Shown one piece after another: positions 19,399-33,429 of a stretch of 41,801 nt of DNA. The notes below the pieces were generated by a model. It was given only the letters and a program-made list of their open reading frames with translations, searched no databases and was not told the origin of the DNA. A program made the translations under genes and the position numbers. The DNA is from Gaiellales bacterium. GTDB taxonomy: Bacteria > Actinomycetota > Thermoleophilia > Gaiellales > JAICJC01. The stretch is from assembly GCA_036273515.1 (NCBI GenBank), contig DASUHM010000073.1:1-41801 (forward strand), written 5' to 3'. How positions within the stretch are numbered: position 1 is the stretch's first letter; every line of letters starts with the position of its first letter.

Positions 19399-21316
19399 CC
19401 CTCGCCGTCGACCGCGGCGCGCTCGAGGCGCTGGCCGCGGCCGAAGGCGTGCTGCGGTCGTACACCGAGACGACCGGCCGGCGCCGGCGGGCGTCGCCGG
19501 AGGCGCTCGCCGCCGTGCTGCGGGCGCTGGGGCACGACGTGGACCAGTCGGGAGGCGGCGCCGCGGAGGCGCTGCGCGCGGCCGAGGCGGATCGCGCCGG
19601 GCGGCTGGCGGAGCCGGTCGCGGTCGCCTGGGGGCGGGCGCACTGCCGGATCCCGGTGGCGGGCAAGGAGCGGCCGGCCTGGACGCTCGCGCTCGAGCAG
19701 GGCGGCGAGGTGCACGGCCGTGCCGTCGACGGGACGGTCGAGCTGCCGCGGCTCCCGTACGGCTGCCACGTGCTGCACCTGGAGGCCGGGGGCCGGACGC
19801 AGGACGTGACCGTCCTTCAGGCGCCACGCCGGGCACCCGCCGGCCCGGAGCGCTCGTGGGGCCTGTTCGTGCCGGTGTACGCGCTGCCGGGGCCGTTCGG
19901 CCCGGGCGACTTCACCCGGATGCGCATGCTGTCGGAATGGACGGCCGGGCTCGGCGGCGACCTGGTCGGCTCGACCCCGCTGAACGCCGCCTTCCTGGGC
20001 GAGCCGTTCGAGCCGAGCCCGTACCTGCCCGTCAGCCGCCTTCACTGGAACGAGCTCTACGCCGACCCGGCCGCGACGCCCGAGTGGGACGCATCGCCCC
20101 GCGCCCGCGACATGGCCGCCGCCTTCCGCCCGCCGGAGGGCCGGCTGATCGACTACCGCGCGGCGGCCGCCGCCAGGCGGGCCGTGCTCGAGGCGCTCCT
20201 GGCCGACCTGGGCAGCGCCCGGCTCGACGCCTTTGAGCGGTATCTGCACGCCCACCCCGACCTGGCGGCCTACGCCGATTTCCGGGCCCGCTGCGAGCGC
20301 GAGCGGGCCGGCTGGCGCGACTGGAGTCATCCGGCTACCCCGGCGGTTGGCGGCGTTCGCATGTGTCATTCCCAGGTGGGCGAGGCCGCCGCCGCCCGCT
20401 ACCACGCGTACGCCCAGTGGTTGTGCGAGGAGCAGCTTGGCCGCGTCGGCGCGGGCGGCGCGGGCCCCTATCTCGACATGCCGCTCGGCGTGCATCCCGG
20501 CGGCTACGACACCTGGCGGTTCCGCGAGCTCTTCGCCGAGGGCGTCTCCGTCGGCGCCCCGCCGGACGACTTCTTCCAGGGCGGCCAGGACTGGGGTCTG
20601 GCGCCGCTTCACCCCGGGCGGTTGCGCGAGGGCGGGCACGCCTACCCGATCGCGTGCGCGGCGGCCCTGTGCCGGCACGCGGCCGCCGCCCGCATCGACC
20701 ACGTCATGGGCCTTCACCGCATCTTCTGGGTGCCTCACGGCCTGCCGGCGACCGAAGGCGTCTACGTCCGCTACCCGTTCGAGGAGCTCTACGCGGTGCT
20801 CTGCATCGAGGCGGGCCGGCACGGGACGCGGCTCGTCGGCGAGGACATGGGCACCGTCCCCGGCGGCGTCCGCCGCACCATGGCGGCGCACGGCCTGCTG
20901 CGCACCTACGCCGTCCAGTCGGAGCTCGGCGACGGGGCCGATCCGTTCGACCGCGTGCCTTCTGCGGCGATGGTGGGCATGAATACCCACGACATGCCCA
21001 CGTTCGCCGCATTCTGGGAGGCCGACGGCCGCCGTGACGCGCTGCGCGCACGGCTCGAGCGGCGCGGCCACGCCGTCGCCGACGGCCCCGCCGCCCTCGA
21101 CGCGAGCCTGCTCGAGCTGGCCGGCTCGGACGCCCGCGCGCTGCTCGTGAGCCTCGAGGACATGTGGTGGGAGCGCGAGCCCCAGAACGTGCCCGGCACG
21201 ACGACCGAGCATCCGAACTGGCGGCGGCTGGCACGCTACGGCGTGGACGAGCTCGACACCGTTCCCGACCTGGCGCCGCGCCTGCGCCGGATCGCCGACG
21301 CGAGGAGGTCTCCCCG

Positions 21317-21320
<4 letters not shown>
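19395..21320 (+). CDS. malQ: 4-alpha-glucanotransferase MalQ
   Basis: A 641-residue GH77 amylomaltase that moves maltodextrin segments between chains and releases glucose. An N-terminal region of about 145 residues precedes [20 protein letters not shown], which starts the barrel. [17 protein letters not shown] contains nucleophile D435, [10 protein letters not shown] acid E483, and [11 protein letters not shown]533. The [12 protein letters not shown] stretch is also typical. It starts with ATG at 19395 on the stop codon of treS-mak and ends on the start of glgB. In this operon it probably recycles the short chains that GlgX releases and TreY cannot use. Confidence 0.95.
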
Positions 21321-23253
<1,933 letters not shown>

Positions 23254-23257
<4 letters not shown>

Positions 23258-25081
23258 GGCATGCCCGCCCCCGCCTGGGGGCGACACCGGAGGCGGATGG
23301 CAGGGGCACGCGGTTCGCCGTGTGGGCGCCGCATGCCGACCGGGTCGACGCCGTGCTGCTCGACCCGGACGAGGTGGTCGTGCTCGCCCCCGCGGGCGAC
23401 GGGTTCTTGGCCGGAGTCGCCGCGGGCGCCGGCCCGGGCCGGCGCTACCGCTACCGGCTGGACGGCGGCGACGAGCTGCCGGACCCGGCCTCGTCGTTCC
23501 AGCCCGAAGGGGTTGCCGGGCCCTCGGAAGTGGTTGCCCCCTGGGACGGCTGGACCGACGCGGGCTGGCGGGGCGTGCCGCTCGCGGAGCTCGTGCTCTA
23601 CGAGTTGCACGTCGGCACGTTCACGCCGGAGGGCACGTTCGACGCGATCGTGCCGCGGCTGGCCGAGCTGCGCGAGTTGGGGGTGACCGCGATCGAGCTC
23701 ATGCCGGTGGCGCAGTTCCCGGGCGCGCGCAACTGGGGCTACGACGGCGTCTTTCCCTACGCGGTGCAGGACTCCTACGGCGGGCCGGCGGGATTGAGCC
23801 GGCTCGTCGACGCCGCCCACGCGGAGGGGCTGGCCGTGTGCCTCGACTGCGTGTTCAACCACCTCGGCCCGGAGGGCAACGTGCTGACCCGGTTCGGGCC
23901 GGTCTTCACCGAGCGATACCGCACGCCCTGGGGCGCCGCGATCAACATGGACGGCCCGGGCTCGGACGGCGTGCGCGGGTTCCTGATCGGGAGCGCTCTG
24001 CGCTTCATGGAGGAGTTCCATGTCGACGCCCTGCGGCTCGACGCCGTCGACCAGATCGCCGACGCCTCGGCGACCCACTTCCTGGCCGAGCTCGCCGACG
24101 CCGTCGCCGAGGCCTCTGAGCGGGCCGGCCGGCCGCTGCACCTGATCGCAGAGAGCGACCTGAACGACCCGCGCATGATCACGTCGCGAGCCGCCGGCGG
24201 CCTCGGCATGGACGCCCAGTGGAGCGACGACCTGCACCACTCCCTGCACGCACTCGTCACCGGCGAGGGGTCGGGCTACTACGCCGACTTCGCCGGCCGG
24301 GGCACGCGCATGGTCGCGCGCGCCTACCGCGAGGGGTTCGCCTACACCGGCCAGCGGTCACGCCACCGCGGCCGCCGCCACGGGGCCCCGGCGGCGGGCA
24401 TCCACGGCAGCCGGTTCGTCGTCTTCGGCCAGAACCACGACCAGGTCGGAAACCGCATGCTGGGCGACCGGCTGGCGCACACCGCCGGCTTCGAGGCGGC
24501 CAAGCTGATGGCCGGCGCGGTGCTGCTCGCCCCTCAGGTGCCCCTCCTCTTCATGGGCGAGGAGCACGCCGACGACGCGCCCTTCCCGTTCTTCACGAGC
24601 CACTCGGGGGCCGAGCTGATCGAGGCTGTGCGGCGCGGCCGGGCGGAGGAGTTCCGGTCGTTCCGCTGGGCCGGCGAGCCGCCCGATCCCCAGGCCGAGG
24701 AGACGTTCCGAAGCGCCGTCCTCCACTGGGACACGCGCCGCGAGGGCGGCCACGGCCAGATGCTCGATCTCTACCGCGAGCTGCTGCGCCGGCGGCGGGA
24801 GCTCCCGCCGCTGCGCGACCTCGCTCCCGACCGGGTCGAGATCGCGCGGACGGACGACCCCGCGGTCGTATGGCTGCTCCGGGGCGACCCGGCGAGCGAG
24901 ACTGTGCTCGTGTGCCTCCACTTCGGACCCGAGCCGCGCCTCCTCGATGTCCCGTTCACGGGCGAGCGGACGACGCTGATCGACTCCGCCGACGCCCGCT
25001 TCGGCGGGCCGGGCGCCGTGGCGCCCAGCGGCGGCGCGGTCACGGCCCAGCCGCAGTCCTTCCTCGTGCTCGGCGACGCCC

Positions 25082-25089
<8 letters not shown>
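23254..25089 (+). CDS. treZ: Malto-oligosyltrehalose trehalohydrolase TreZ
   Basis: A 611-residue GH13_10 enzyme that cuts trehalose from the end of maltooligosyltrehalose made by TreY. A short CBM48-like domain ([19 protein letters not shown]) is followed by the barrel ([18 protein letters not shown]). Catalytic sites are [12 protein letters not shown] with D263, [12 protein letters not shown] with E300 and [11 protein letters not shown] with D396. The [19 protein letters not shown] motif is characteristic of TreZ. The GTG at 23254 overlaps the glgB stop. treY is not next to it; glgX lies between them, a shuffled version of the common treX-treY-treZ set. Confidence 0.96.
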
Positions 25090-27210
<2,121 letters not shown>

Positions 27211-27214
<4 letters not shown>

Positions 27215-29523
27215 GGCTCCCGGCCTCCTGCTACCGCCTCCAGCTCTCGCCGGAGTTCACGCTCGGCGACGCCCGCAGGGCGGCGCCATACCTGCGCGAC
27301 CTCGGTGTCGGCGACATGTATCTCTCCCCGATCCTGGCTGCGCGGCCGGGGAGCACGCACGGTTACGACGTGTGCGACCCGTCGCGGGTCAACCCCGAGC
27401 TCGGCGGCATCGAGGCGCTGGAGCGGCTGTCGGCCCAGCTGCGCCGGCTCGACATGGGGCTCATGGTGGACGTCGTCCCGAACCACCAGGCGGCCGACCA
27501 CCGCAACCCGTGGTGGTGGGACGTGCTGCTGCGCGGCCGGGAGTCGGCGTGGGCGCACGCCTTCGACATCGAGTGGGACGCGCCTGGCGCGAACGGCCGG
27601 CTGGTGCTGCCGTTGCTCGGGTCGGAGCGGGCCGATGCGATCGCGCGCGGGGAGCTGCGGTTGGTGGAGGAGGACGGCGAGGCCCGGGTCGCCTACTTCG
27701 ACGGGCGCTATCCGGTGGCGGCGGGAACCGAGGGCGATGACGTCGAGGCCGTGCTGGCCGCCCAGCCCTACCGGCTCGAGGACTGGCGCACGGGCGTGCC
27801 CAACTACCGCCGCTTCTTCGACATCGCCGACCTGCCTGCCGTCGCGGTGGAGCACGAGGACGTGTTCGCGGCGACGCATGCCGAGATCGTGCGGCTGGTG
27901 CGTGCCGGGATCGTCACGGGCCTGCGCATCGACCACATCGACGGCCTGCGCGATCCGGCGGAGTATCTCGAGCGGCTGCGCGACGAAACCGGCGGGGCGT
28001 ACGTCGTGGTCGAGAAGATCCTGGCCCGGGACGAGTCGCTGCCGGCGGGATGGGCGACCGCCGGGACGACCGGCTACGAGTTCCTCGCGTTGGCCGGCGG
28101 GCTCTTCGTCGACCCGGACGGGTTCGCGCGGATGAAGGCCCTCCACCGGCGGCTGACGGGGCAGCCGACGCGGTTCGAGGACATCGCCGCGGCGGCGAAG
28201 CGCGCCGCGCTCGAGGGGATGCTCGCGCCGGACGTCGCCCGCGTGGCGCGGACGGCGCCGGCAGGGGTGGAGGCCGGGGCGGTGCGCGACCTGACGGTCG
28301 CGCTCGACGTCTACCGCACGTACCTCGGCGACGGGGACGCGGGCCCAGCCGACGCGGCGCGGCTGCGGGCGGCGGGCGAGCGGGCCGGCGGCGACGCGGA
28401 GGCGCTGGCCGCCGCGATCGCGCGCCCGTCCGACGAGCTGCGCCCGTTCGTCGCGCGCTGGCAGCAGCTGACCGGCCCCGCCGCCGCCAAGGGCGTCGAG
28501 GACACCGCCCTCTACGTCGACGCCGCCCTGCTCGCCCGCAACGAGCCGGGCTGCGCACCGGACTGGCCGTGCACCGATGTCGTCGAGCTGCATGCGCGCC
28601 TGGCCGAGCGGGCCGGCGGCCACCCGCTGAACGCCACCTCCACGCACGACACCAAGCGCAGCGAGGACGTGCGCATGCGCATCTCCGCCCTCACCGAGCT
28701 GGCGGGCGACTGGGAGGCGGCGTTCGCCCGCTGGCACGAGGGCAACGCCCCGCTGCGCCGCCGCCCCGACACCGCGCCGGACGCGAACGAGGAGTGGCTG
28801 CTGTACCAGACGCTGGTGGGCGGCTGGCCAATTGACATTCACCGCGTGCGCCAATTCGTCTTGAAGGCGCTCCGCGAGGCGAAGGTGCACACGAGCTGGG
28901 CCGCCCCGGACGAGGCCTACGAGGCCGACGTCTTCGCCTTCGCCGAGGCGATCCTGGACTCGCCCGAGTTCACCGGCGACATGGCGGCCTTCGCCGATCG
29001 CTGCGCCGCGATCGGCGCCCGCAACTCGCTCGCCCTGCTCGTGCTCAAGCTGGCCGCGCCGGGCGTCCCGGACATCTACTGGGGCAACGAGGACTGGGAC
29101 CTCTCGCTGGTCGATCCCGACAACCGCCGGCCGATCGACTTCGCCGCCCGCGCCGAGGCGGGTGCGTGCCGGAGCGACAAGATCGCGCTCACGAGGGCCG
29201 GCCTTGCGCTGCGCCGCCGCGACTCCGAGTTGTTCGCCGACGGCGCCTACGTGCCGGTCGGCGTCACGGGCCGGCATGCCGACCGCGTGGTCGCGTTCGC
29301 CCGCATCCACGAGGGGCAGTGGGTGCTCGCCGCAGTCTCGCGGCTGACGGCGGACATGGACGGTTGGGACGACACCCGGCTCGTCCTCCCCGACGGCGCG
29401 CCGGAGCGCTGGCACGACGTCCTCACCGACTCCCCGGCGGGCGACCTCTCCGCCGACACGCTCTTCGCGACGTACCCGGCCGCGCTGCTCACCAGCAGTT
29501 ACGGGCCGCCCTCGAGCCCATAG
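27211..29523 (+). CDS. treY: Maltooligosyl trehalose synthase TreY
   Basis: A 770-residue GH13_26 enzyme that turns the reducing-end alpha-1,4 bond of a maltodextrin into the alpha,alpha-1,1 bond of trehalose. [17 protein letters not shown] is the typical TreY start, and [18 protein letters not shown] follows. [12 protein letters not shown] holds nucleophile D241, [11 protein letters not shown] acid E268 and [13 protein letters not shown]480. [22 protein letters not shown] near the C-terminus is diagnostic. It is the last gene of the operon; ATG 27211 overlaps the glgX stop. Its 3' end overlaps the convergent small gene by 25 bp, with no room for a terminator between them. Confidence 0.97.
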
Positions 29524-29855
29524 ACGACGTAGCACCTGCTGCTCGGCTCGGCCGCGACGACGACATCGGCGGGCCCACTGGGCGACGGCGCGCTCTCCAC
29601 GAGCGGGATATCGCTCCCGAGCACGGCAGGGATCGCGCCCACCCGCACGGGTCTCTGCCGTACGAACGGCGTGTGTTGCCGCGTCACACACCCACCGGGG
29701 TTGCCGTACGACCGGCCGTCAAGATGGATCGAGGCGGGCAGCCGCAGCGGCCAGCGAGTCGCCCAGCCGGCGCGCGTCGCGACCGCGGGAACGGCGAACA
29801 CCCACAGAGCCGCCACGCCGATCAGCGCGACGGCGACGTAGGCGAGCCGGCGCAT
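29499..29855 (-). CDS. Small membrane-anchored or secreted protein, unknown
   Basis: A 118-residue protein with a basic start (MRRLAYVAV) and a hydrophobic segment at about residues 5-26, which may be a signal anchor. The remainder is polar and extracytoplasmic if so, with two cysteines (GGCVTR and SSRCYVVY) that could form a disulfide. I do not recognise a domain. The ATG at 29855 starts 40 bp downstream of the proA stop, and the REP-like palindrome lies between. The 3' end is antisense to the last 25 bp of treY. Codon use matches its neighbours, so it is likely real. Confidence 0.6.
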   Translation of the reverse strand: MRRLAYVAVALIGVAALWVFAVPAVATRAGWATRWPLRLPASIHLDGRSYGNPGGCVTRQHTPFVRQRPVRVGAIPAVLGSDIPLVESAPSPSGPADVVVAAEPSSRCYVVYGLEGGP

Positions 29856-29872
29856 CTACCGCCCCCGCCGCT

Positions 29873-29901
29873 GAATACGCGGGGTCTGACCCCGCTTATT
29901 C
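29873..29901. repeat. REP-like palindrome, GGGGTCAGACCCC type, over the proA stop
   Basis: A 29-nt palindrome with 14-bp arms, one mismatch (29878 with 29896), centred on 29887. Its minus-strand core is GGGGTCAGACCCC. The proA stop codon TAA (29898-29896) lies inside one arm. The minus-strand flank GTATTCAGCG (29878-29869) is identical to that of the palindrome at 13995. It could act as a transcription terminator or mRNA stabiliser for the arg-pro operon. Confidence 0.65.
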
Positions 29902-31086
29902 ACGCACGTGGCCGTCGCCGTGCACGACGTACTTCGTCGTCGTCAGCTCCTCCAGCCCGACCGGACCGCGGGCGTGCAGGCGGTTGGTGGAGTTGCCGAT
30001 CTCGGCGCCCATGCCGTACTCGCCGCCGTCCGTGAAGCGGGTCGAGGCGTTCACGTAGACGGCCGCGGCATCGACCTCGGCGCAGAACCGGGCGGCGGCG
30101 GCCTCGTCGTCGGTCACGATCGCCTCGGAGTGGCCGGTGCCGTAGCGGTTGATGTGGTCGATCGCCTCGTCCAGCGAGTCGACCGTGCCGACCGCCATCC
30201 GCAGGTCGAGGAACTCGGTCGCGAAGGCCCCGTCGCCCTCCTCCAGCTCGACCCCGGCGGACTCGAGCTCGGCCGAGATCCGCTCGAGCAGTTCGGGCCG
30301 GTCGCGGTGGACGAGCAGCGTCTCGGCCGCGTTGCAGACGCCCGGCCGCTGCACCTTCGCGTTCAGGGCGATGGCGACAGCGCGGTCGGCGTCGGCCGCC
30401 GCGTCGACGTAGACATGGCAGTTCCCACCGGCCGCCGCGAGCACCGGGATGCGCGACTCGCGCAGCAGGAGCTTCTTCAGCTCCTCGCCGCCGCGGGGGA
30501 TGACGACGTCGGCCGTGGCCGGGTCGGCGATCAGCGCGGCCAGCTGGTCGTGGCCGCCCTCGACGGCGGTGACGGCATCGACCGGCAGCCCCGCCTCGGC
30601 GAGGCCGGCGCGGACGATGTCGGTGAGCACGCGGTTCGTGCTCGCGGCCATCCGCGAGCCGCGCAGGATGCAGGCGTTGGCGGACTTCAGGCACAGCGCC
30701 GCGGCGTCGACCGTCACGTTCGGCCGGGCCTCGTAGACGACGAGCACCACGCCGAGCGGCACGCGCACCTTCTGGATGCGGATCCCGCTCGGCGGCCGCA
30801 GCTCGCGGATCGTCTCGCCGACCGGGCTCGGCAGGGCCGCGACGGCGCGCACGGCGGCCGCCAGCGCGGCGACCCGGTCGGGGTCGAGCGCGAGCCGGTC
30901 GCGGATCGCCGGCCGCTCGCCCGCCGCGGCCTCGCCGTCGAGCGCGTTCGCCGCCAGGATCTCGTCGACGCGGGCCTCGATCCCAAGGGCCATCTGCTCG
31001 AGCGCGGCGTCGCGCTCGGCCTCGCTCGCCGCCGCCAGCCGGCGGGCCGCGCTGCGGACGTCGGGCTTGACGGTGGCGAGGCTCAC
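29896..31086 (-). CDS. proA: Glutamate-5-semialdehyde dehydrogenase ProA
   Basis: A 396-residue NADPH-dependent reductase that converts glutamyl-5-phosphate to glutamate-5-semialdehyde, the second proline step. It belongs to the aldehyde-dehydrogenase superfamily; RPGVCNAAETLLVHR contains the catalytic cysteine C251. VPLGVVLVVYEARPNVTVDA, CILRGSRMA and PRGGEELKKLL are ProA motifs, and the protein ends with GPVGLEELTTTKYVV, as usual. The GTG at 31086 overlaps the proB stop (GTGA), consistent with the known ProB-ProA complex that protects the labile phosphate. The next proline enzyme, ProC, is not in the window. It is the last gene of the operon that starts at argR. Confidence 0.96.
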   Translation of the reverse strand: MSLATVKPDVRSAARRLAAASEAERDAALEQMALGIEARVDEILAANALDGEAAAGERPAIRDRLALDPDRVAALAAAVRAVAALPSPVGETIRELRPPSGIRIQKVRVPLGVVLVVYEARPNVTVDAAALCLKSANACILRGSRMAASTNRVLTDIVRAGLAEAGLPVDAVTAVEGGHDQLAALIADPATADVVIPRGGEELKKLLLRESRIPVLAAAGGNCHVYVDAAADADRAVAIALNAKVQRPGVCNAAETLLVHRDRPELLERISAELESAGVELEEGDGAFATEFLDLRMAVGTVDSLDEAIDHINRYGTGHSEAIVTDDEAAAARFCAEVDAAAVYVNASTRFTDGGEYGMGAEIGNSTNRLHARGPVGLEELTTTKYVVHGDGHVRE

Positions 31087-32174
31087 AGCAGCACCAGGTC
31101 GTCTCGGCGCACGGCCTCGGGCAGCCCGCGGCGGCCGACCGCCTGGGCCAGGTCGCCCGCTCCGTAGCGGCTCACGCCCACCGCGAACGCGCCGCCGTCC
31201 GGGCCGACGAGCTCGACCGCATCGCCCGCGCTGAAGGAGCCGTCCACGGCCACCAACCCTACCGGGAGGAGGCTCGTGCCCCGCTCGGCGACGGCCTGGC
31301 GGGCGCCGTCGTCGCAGACCAGGCGGCCGCGGACGGGCGTGCCGTGCCGCAGCCACAGCTTGTACGCCGAGGGCAGCTGGTCGGCCGCCGGCATCCGCGT
31401 GCCGGACGCCTCGCCGGCCACGGCGGCAGCGATGGCGCCGGGAGCGAGACCCGATGCGATGACCGCCTCGACGCCACCCGTGCTCGCCATCCGGGCCGAA
31501 CGGAGCTTGGCCGCGATCCCGCCCGAGCCCCACCCGGACGTCCCGGCCGGCGCCTCGTCGGCGACGGCGTCGACCTGGGCCTGATCGAGGATCTCGGGGA
31601 TCAGGCGCGCGTCCGGCCGCGCCGGGTCGCGGTCGTAGACGCCGTCGATGTCGGTCAGCAGCACGAGCAGCCGCGCCTGCAGCATCACCGCGACGTGGGC
31701 CGCCAGCGCGTCGTTGTCGCCGAACGTGATCTCCTCGGTCGCGGTCGAGTCGTTCTCGTTCACGACCGGGACGACGCCCCACGACATCAGCCGCCGCAGC
31801 GCTCGGCGCGCGTTCACATACGACGCGCGGCGGTGGATGTCGGCCTCGGTCAGGAGCACCTGGCCGGTGCGGACGTCGAGGCCTCCGAACGCCCGCTCCC
31901 AGTGCAGCTGGAGCAGCGTCTGCCCGAGCGCGGAGGCGGCCTGCAGGTCGCCCAGCCCGCGCGGGCGGATGGTCTTTCCGAGCTCGCCGATCCCGAGCGC
32001 GACCGCGCCCGAGCTGACGACGACGACCGGCGTGCCGGCCGAGACGAGCTCGGCGCACTCGCCCGCCACCCGGGCGAAGACAGGCCGGCGCGGCCGGCCG
32101 CCATCGTCGACGAGGGTGCTCGACCCGATCTTGACCACGACGACGCGGCGCAGTCCGGGCCGGCGGTCAGCCAC
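31083..32174 (-). CDS. proB: Glutamate 5-kinase ProB with PUA domain
   Basis: A 363-residue kinase that phosphorylates the side chain of glutamate. RVVVVKIGSSTLVDD is the ATP-binding start, VVVVSSGAVALGIGEL and PVVNENDSTATEEITFGDND line the glutamate site, and GSGGIAAKLRSA holds the catalytic lysine region. Residues about 275-360 form a PUA domain (GRLVCDDGARQAV), present in most bacterial ProB and linked to proline feedback. The GTG at 32174 overlaps the argH stop by 8 bp. Having proB-proA behind argH joins the two glutamate-derived pathways in one transcript, so arginine control through ArgR could also reach proline synthesis; that is inference. Confidence 0.96.
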   Translation of the reverse strand: MADRRPGLRRVVVVKIGSSTLVDDGGRPRRPVFARVAGECAELVSAGTPVVVVSSGAVALGIGELGKTIRPRGLGDLQAASALGQTLLQLHWERAFGGLDVRTGQVLLTEADIHRRASYVNARRALRRLMSWGVVPVVNENDSTATEEITFGDNDALAAHVAVMLQARLLVLLTDIDGVYDRDPARPDARLIPEILDQAQVDAVADEAPAGTSGWGSGGIAAKLRSARMASTGGVEAVIASGLAPGAIAAAVAGEASGTRMPAADQLPSAYKLWLRHGTPVRGRLVCDDGARQAVAERGTSLLPVGLVAVDGSFSAGDAVELVGPDGGAFAVGVSRYGAGDLAQAVGRRGLPEAVRRDDLVLL

Positions 32175-33429
32175 CGGACACCGCCGATCGCGCCCGCGCC
32201 AGCTGGGCGTGCAGCGCCGCGAGCGGCTGCCGCGCCGCGGCGGCCTCGGCCGCGGTGGGCGACTCGAACCGCTCGCCGGCGGCGACGCGGCCGGCCACCT
32301 CGGCGTGGGCGTGACGGAAGGGCATGCCCTCCTGTACGAGCTGTTCGGCCAGATCGGTTGCCACCGTCGTGCCGTCGCCGGCCGCGGCCGCCATCCGCCC
32401 AGTGTCGAACGTGATCCCGGCGACGCAGACGCGCAGCGCCGCCAGCGCGCCCTGCAGGTCGTCGACCTGGTCGAAGCAGGCCCGCTTGTCCTCCTGGAGG
32501 TCGCGGTTGTAGGCGAGCGGCAGCCCCTTCAGCGTCGCCAGCAGTCCCGCCAGCCGGCCGACCGCGGTGCCCGCCTTGCCGCGGGCCAGCTCGGCCGGGT
32601 CGGGGTTCTTCTTCTGCGGCATGATCGAGGAGCCGGTCGCGGCCGCGTCGTCGAGCTGCGCGAACCCGTACTCCGCCGACGTCCACAGCACGAGCTCCTC
32701 GGCCAGGCGCGACAGGTGCACGAAGCAGAGGGCGCAGGCGAAGACGAGCTCGGCGCAGTAGTCGCGGTCGGCGACGGCGTCCATCGAGTTCTCGAAGACG
32801 GCGCCGAACCCCAGCTCCGCGGCCACCGAGGCCGGATCGATCGGCAGGCTCGAGCCGGCCAGCGCGCCGGCCCCCGCCGGGCTCGTGTCGGCGCTCGCGC
32901 GCGCGGCGTCCAGGCGGACGACGTCGCGGCGCAGCGACCATACGTGGGCGGCCAGGTGGTGGCCCAGCCAGACCGGCTGCGCCCGCTGGCCGTGCGTGTA
33001 GCCGGGCATGAGCGCCTCGCCGTCGCGGTCGGCCACGTCGAGCAGCGCCAGCGCGAGGCCGCGCACGCCCTCGGACAGCCGGCCGCAGGCGTCCTTCACC
33101 CACAGCCGCATCGCGGTCTGCACCTGGTCGTTTCGGCTGCGGCCGGCGTGCACCCACGGGCCGAGCTCGCCGAGCAGGCGCTCGATCGCGGAGTGGACGT
33201 CCTCGTCCGTCGCGTCCGGCTCGATCTCGACCGTCGCAAGCGCCGCACAGATCTGCTCGGCCTTCTCGGCCGGGATGAGTCCCTGGCGGCCGAGCATGCG
33301 CGCATGCGCCGCCGACGCCTCGAGGTCGAACGGCAGCAATCGCCGGTCGACCCCGAGGGAGGCGGTGAAGCCGAGGACGGCGGGGTCGAGCCCTCCGGCC
33401 AGCCGCCCGGCCCAGAGCGCGGAGCTCAC
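32167..33429 (-). CDS. argH: Argininosuccinate lyase ArgH
   Basis: A 420-residue member of the fumarase/aspartase superfamily that splits argininosuccinate to arginine and fumarate. HAGRSRNDQVQTAMRLW, YTHGQRAQPV and the signature GSSIMPQKKNPD with the catalytic serine are intact, as is LAYNRDLQEDK. It is about 40 residues shorter than the common 455-470 because the N- and C-terminal ends are trimmed; the core is whole. The GTG at 33429 overlaps the argG stop (GTGA), and the stop overlaps proB. It therefore sits directly after the enzyme that makes its substrate. Confidence 0.96.
   Translation of the reverse strand: MSSALWAGRLAGGLDPAVLGFTASLGVDRRLLPFDLEASAAHARMLGRQGLIPAEKAEQICAALATVEIEPDATDEDVHSAIERLLGELGPWVHAGRSRNDQVQTAMRLWVKDACGRLSEGVRGLALALLDVADRDGEALMPGYTHGQRAQPVWLGHHLAAHVWSLRRDVVRLDAARASADTSPAGAGALAGSSLPIDPASVAAELGFGAVFENSMDAVADRDYCAELVFACALCFVHLSRLAEELVLWTSAEYGFAQLDDAAATGSSIMPQKKNPDPAELARGKAGTAVGRLAGLLATLKGLPLAYNRDLQEDKRACFDQVDDLQGALAALRVCVAGITFDTGRMAAAAGDGTTVATDLAEQLVQEGMPFRHAHAEVAGRVAAGERFESPTAAEAAAARQPLAALHAQLARARSAVSGG

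Noticed and set aside
28829-28838. CAATTGACAT in treY, identical to ten bases of the inverted repeat at 13741
   Set aside because: It lies inside a conserved coding stretch and has no inverted partner, so it is probably chance.
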